Shown in pieces: positions 60,275 through 64,000 of a stretch of DNA of 64,000 nucleotides. The notes under the pieces are model-generated. The model worked only from the letters and a program-made list of their open reading frames with translations. It ran no database searches and had not been told where the DNA came from. The stretch lies in assembly GCA_903847585.1 (NCBI GenBank), contig CAINEC010000162.1, positions 108,930 through 172,929 of the forward strand, given 5' to 3'. Both the position numbers and the translations under genes were made by a program. Each line of letters begins with the position of its first letter. The first letter of the stretch is position 1. The DNA is from an uncultured Bacteroidota bacterium. GTDB lineage: Bacteria; Bacteroidota; Bacteroidia; AKYH767-A; OLB10.

Positions 60275-60798
60275 TCAGCGGACAATTTAGAGGTAAGAAA
60301 CTAATTGCACCGAGTAACTTACCGGTGAGGCCTACTACTGATTTTGCTAAAACAGGATTGTTTAACATCTTGAATAATTACTATTCATTTGAAAAGATTG
60401 CTGTTTTAGATTTATATGCAGGAACAGGTAATTTGAGTTTTGAATTTGCCTCTCGTGGATGTAGTGATATTACCGCCATTGATAAAGATTCGCATTGCTG
60501 CAATTATATGAATAAAACCGCGCAGCAATTAAACATTAGTGCTTCATTAAAAGTACTTCAATCAGATGTGTTGACCTACTTAAGCAACAGTAAAAAACAA
60601 GCTGATATCATTATTGCTGATCCACCATACGCAGAAACACCTGCGAGTGAATTAGTAAATCTTATTTTTGAAAATCAATTATTAAAACCGAATGGTGTTT
60701 TTATTTTAGAACATTCTTCGGAAGTTGATTTTAGTCAGCTGCCCCATTATTTACAAACCAGAAAGTATGGATTTGTTAGCTTTACATTCTTCGAATAA
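60265..60798 (+). CDS. rsmD: 16S rRNA (guanine(966)-N(2))-methyltransferase
   Basis: MRIISGQFRGKKLIAPSNLPVRPTTDFAKTGLFNIL, VLDLYAGTGNLSFEFASRG, IIIADPPYAE. Confidence 0.95.
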   Translation: MRIISGQFRGKKLIAPSNLPVRPTTDFAKTGLFNILNNYYSFEKIAVLDLYAGTGNLSFEFASRGCSDITAIDKDSHCCNYMNKTAQQLNISASLKVLQSDVLTYLSNSKKQADIIIADPPYAETPASELVNLIFENQLLKPNGVFILEHSSEVDFSQLPHYLQTRKYGFVSFTFFE

Positions 60799-60812
60799 TT
60801 AAAATAAATACT

Positions 60813-61274
60813 ATGTCGAAAATCGCTTTATTCCCAGGAAGTTTTGATCCTATTACAAAAGGACATGTTGATATTATTACAAGAGGACTTGATTTATTTG
60901 ATAAAATTATTGTTGGGATTGGAAACAACTCACAGAAGAATTATATGTTTCCTATAAACGATCGTATTCAATTTGTAAAAGATAGTTTGAAAGAATATCC
61001 GCAGGTGGAAGTAATGCCTTACGACGGATTAACGGTTGAGTTTTGCAAAACGATTCATGCGCATTATATTTTGCGTGGCTTACGCAACGCTATCGATTTT
61101 GAATATGAGAAATCAATTGCACAAATGAATCACGCAGTGGAGAGTAGCATTGAAACTGTATTTCTGATCACGTCACCGCAATACGCACCTGTATCTTCAA
61201 CCATCGTTCGCGACTTAATTCGTCACGGCGCCAACGTTAGTACATTTGTTGGTGAAGGTGTTAAGTTGAAATGA
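60813..61274 (+). CDS. coaD: Phosphopantetheine adenylyltransferase
   Basis: MSKIALFPGSFDPITKGHVDIITRGLDLFD, ILRGLRNAIDFEYE. Confidence 0.96.
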   Translation: MSKIALFPGSFDPITKGHVDIITRGLDLFDKIIVGIGNNSQKNYMFPINDRIQFVKDSLKEYPQVEVMPYDGLTVEFCKTIHAHYILRGLRNAIDFEYEKSIAQMNHAVESSIETVFLITSPQYAPVSSTIVRDLIRHGANVSTFVGEGVKLK

Positions 61275-62117
61275 TTAATGATGGATATAATACTCCATCA
61301 AATCATCAATCGGTTGTTTGATAATTTTACCAATTTTGATGTCCAACGAATCAGCTACCAATTTTAAATCACGTTGATATAAAAAAGCAATTGATCCTAC
61401 AAAATGAACAATCTTGTTTTTATAGTCAGGATAATTACAAACAGTAATCGTTAAAAAATCTCTGAAGCTATCCTGAATCATTTTTGAAATAGCAGGATTC
61501 TCCTGATGCTTACCGATGAACTTTGCAAAAGACGCTAACCATACATTCGCATTAGGTTGCTTATAAACTTGATTCACGATACTCACCTTATCAAGCTTGA
61601 AGGAATTATAAAAATCTTCAGACACTTCTTTAGGAAGCATGCCATACAAATAATGCGTAAGCAATTTCTTTCCTAAGTAAGAACCACTTCCTTCATCTCC
61701 TAAAATATATCCTAATCCGAAATTTCCTTCGTGGACTTCTTTGCCATCAAACCAACAAGCATTAGAACCAGTTCCAAGAATACAAGAAATACCCGGTTCA
61801 TTTCCACACGTTGCATAGGCGCAAGCCAATAAATCATGCTCTACATACACATGCGCATTTAAGAAATAAGATCGCAAACCAGCAGCGACAGTTTCTTTAC
61901 TTGAAGGATTAGAACAACCTGCTCCAAAGAATTTCACTTCTGTTACTTTATCGGCAAACTCTTTAAAATCGGAAGCGGCCTGCATGGTATGAAATACAAA
62001 TTCAGTCGAGTGAAAAAGCGGATTAAATCCTACAGTATGAAAAGGACCTTTCACTTCTTTTCCGTCGTATAATAACCAATCTGCCTTGGTTGAGCCTGAG
62101 TCGCAAACTAATAACAT
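61275..62117 (-). CDS. BadF/BadG-type ATPase, N-acetylglucosamine kinase-like
   Basis: LLVCDSGSTKADWLLYDG, SCILGTGSNACWFDG, GYILGDEGSGSYLGKKLL. Confidence 0.87.
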   Translation of the reverse strand: MLLVCDSGSTKADWLLYDGKEVKGPFHTVGFNPLFHSTEFVFHTMQAASDFKEFADKVTEVKFFGAGCSNPSSKETVAAGLRSYFLNAHVYVEHDLLACAYATCGNEPGISCILGTGSNACWFDGKEVHEGNFGLGYILGDEGSGSYLGKKLLTHYLYGMLPKEVSEDFYNSFKLDKVSIVNQVYKQPNANVWLASFAKFIGKHQENPAISKMIQDSFRDFLTITVCNYPDYKNKIVHFVGSIAFLYQRDLKLVADSLDIKIGKIIKQPIDDLMEYYIHH

Positions 62118-62122
62118 AACAA

Positions 62123-63517
62123 ATGATTTTTGTAAAGGTAATTAATCTGCCTTTAATTGAAAATTATTTCTATTTTTCGGAAATGCAAAATGATAAGGTT
62201 CATCTCGAACGCCGATTAGGTCTACTACAAGCTACAGCCATTAATATGATCGATATGGTTGGTATTGGTCCTTTTGTGGTATTGCCAATTGTTATCCAAC
62301 TAATGTATGGCCCTTGGTTTATTTATGCATGGATTGCTGGTGCATTATTATCATTGGTTGATTCATTAATCTGGTCGGAATTAGGAGCAGCGTTGCCGAA
62401 TGCAGGTGGCAGTTTTTATTTTTTACGCACGGCCTACGGAGAAAAATCATGGGGAAAGTTAATGTCATTTTTATATACCTGGCAGACGATGATACAAGCG
62501 CCGTTAGTCATTGCTAGTGGGGCTATTGGATTTTCGTATTACGCTGGCTATTTAGTTGAATTGAATGATATAACATCGCGGATGGTATCTGGTAGCGTTG
62601 TCATACTACTAACGGCATTGCTATACCGAAATATTAGCACTATTGGAAAGATGAGCACCTTACTTTGGGTAGGAGTTGTTGGAACTATTCTTTGGATTAT
62701 CTGGGGTGGCTTGCAAAACGGACATTTATTTGAACCGATTAAAGCGATGAATGACGGATTACAAGTAAATGCACTATTTGGAGTTGCCTTAGGTGCTGCA
62801 TCCGTAAAAACAATTTATAGTTACTTAGGCTATTACAATGTTTGTCATTTAGGAAGTGAAATCAAAGATCCAGCGAAAATAATTCCGCGTAGTATGTTGC
62901 TTTCAGTTATTGGCATTGCGATTTTATACTTACTAATGAATATGAGTGTAGTGAGTGTTATCCCTTGGAAAGAAGCTTCGGAATCGAAATTTATTGTCAG
63001 CTTATTTTTAGAAAAACTTTACGGAACAACAGCAGCAACAATCGGAACTGTTTTAATCTTATGGATTGCGTTCGCAAGTTTATTTGCGGTGATGTTGGGC
63101 TACTCTCGAGTACCTTATGCAGCTGCGAAAGAAGGAGAATTCTTTGAAGTATTTTCAAAACTACATCCAACGAAACACTTTCCGCATGTTGCATTAATTG
63201 GACTAGGAATCACCGCCTTCTTTTTTAGTTTACTATTTAAATTAACAGAAGTAATAACAGCCATATTAGCCATGCGCATTCTTGTTCAGTTTATCGGACA
63301 AGCAATCGGATTAATGATGATGCGAAAAAACAAAACCATTGCATTTCCTTTTAAAATGCCATTATATCCGTTGCCAGTAATTATTGCGATTATTATGTGG
63401 CTTGCTATTTTTATTTCTACCGGAATAACTTTTATGTATTCAGGATTGATTGTAATTACAACAGGAATTATTGCTTATTTGATTAAAGCAAAAAAGAATG
63501 GTGAATGGCCTTTTTAG
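62123..63517 (+). CDS. APC family amino acid permease
   Basis: MIDMVGIGPFVVLPIVI, SELGAALPNAGGSFYFLRTAYG, YNVCHLGSEIKDPAKIIPRSMLLSV. Confidence 0.9.
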   Translation: MIFVKVINLPLIENYFYFSEMQNDKVHLERRLGLLQATAINMIDMVGIGPFVVLPIVIQLMYGPWFIYAWIAGALLSLVDSLIWSELGAALPNAGGSFYFLRTAYGEKSWGKLMSFLYTWQTMIQAPLVIASGAIGFSYYAGYLVELNDITSRMVSGSVVILLTALLYRNISTIGKMSTLLWVGVVGTILWIIWGGLQNGHLFEPIKAMNDGLQVNALFGVALGAASVKTIYSYLGYYNVCHLGSEIKDPAKIIPRSMLLSVIGIAILYLLMNMSVVSVIPWKEASESKFIVSLFLEKLYGTTAATIGTVLILWIAFASLFAVMLGYSRVPYAAAKEGEFFEVFSKLHPTKHFPHVALIGLGITAFFFSLLFKLTEVITAILAMRILVQFIGQAIGLMMMRKNKTIAFPFKMPLYPLPVIIAIIMWLAIFISTGITFMYSGLIVITTGIIAYLIKAKKNGEWPF

Positions 63518-63527
63518 CTGCTGCTAT

Positions 63528-63929
63528 TCATCGAAAAAAGAAAAAGAAATACGCAGCGGCATCTACTCTTCTGACATCTTCAAAATATCCAATCGTGGAG
63601 CGTGAGCTATTGGTTACTCTACCCTCTTCAATATATCCGATTGTTGAACGAGAGCTATTCATCACACGATCAGCATCGATATAACCAATTGTAGAACGCG
63701 AACTATTCATTACACGATCATCATCGATATAACCAATCGTGGAGCGCGAGCTATTCATCACACGACCATCTTCAATATATCCAACTGTAGAACGAGAGGC
63801 ATTCATCACTCTTCCATTCTCAATATACCCAATCGTTGAGCGCGATGAGTTCATAAGTCGTTGCGCGAATGAAGAACTAGAAAGCAATACAAATAGAAAT
63901 AAAGAAATTATACTTTTCATAAATCTCAA
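63528..63929 (-). CDS. Secreted tandem-repeat protein (4-fold beta flower-like)
   Basis: Signal peptide then six 16-aa repeats MNSSRSTIGYIxxGRV. Confidence 0.8.
   Translation of the reverse strand: MRFMKSIISLFLFVLLSSSSFAQRLMNSSRSTIGYIENGRVMNASRSTVGYIEDGRVMNSSRSTIGYIDDDRVMNSSRSTIGYIDADRVMNSSRSTIGYIEEGRVTNSSRSTIGYFEDVRRVDAAAYFFFFFR
63567..63854 (-). repeat. 48-bp coding tandem repeat, about six copies
   Basis: MNSSRSTIGYIENGRV / MNASRSTVGYIEDGRV / MNSSRSTIGYIDDDRV / MNSSRSTIGYIDADRV / MNSSRSTIGYIEEGRV / TNSSRSTIGYFEDVRRV. Confidence 0.9.
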
Positions 63930-64000
63930 AATAATTAACTATCAAATTTTCAAATTATCAAATCAAAATCACTTTCCCTTCAATATTTTCCTAAAATCAC

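Overview
This 64 kb window is a Bacteroidota-type chromosome segment, judged from type IX secretion (T9SS) proteins, a PorP/SprF protein, gliding-type PKD proteins and low GC. Most of it is housekeeping: RNase Z (cut by the window start), pyrB/pyrR, rpsA, ispH, cmk, pntAA/AB/B, selD/mnmH, pdxH, ftcD/hutI, prmA, plsY, clpS, rplS, lptF-like, lolD-like, recD-like, rsmD and coaD. One tRNA-Arg(ACG) and several intrinsic terminators are visible. An accessory island lies at about 19.7-29.6 kb. Its centre is a candidate retron: a reverse transcriptase with NAxxH (NAKVH), FADD and VTG motifs, preceded on the same strand by a noncoding segment bounded by a 10-bp a1/a2-like inverted repeat and containing a long interrupted hairpin that fits an msd. 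The retron sits between a truncated DnaB-like RecA-fold ATPase and a membrane-anchored GH25 muramidase. The same island has two tandem Ser/Thr kinases, GYF_2 and SH3 proteins, and a decayed gene remnant. A second unexplained signal is a pair of 114-bp-spaced structured elements near the tRNA-Arg (47.41-47.60 kb), with conserved linkers and hairpins that vary in sequence but keep their pairing. No searches or folding programs were run; all assignments come from reading the sequence.
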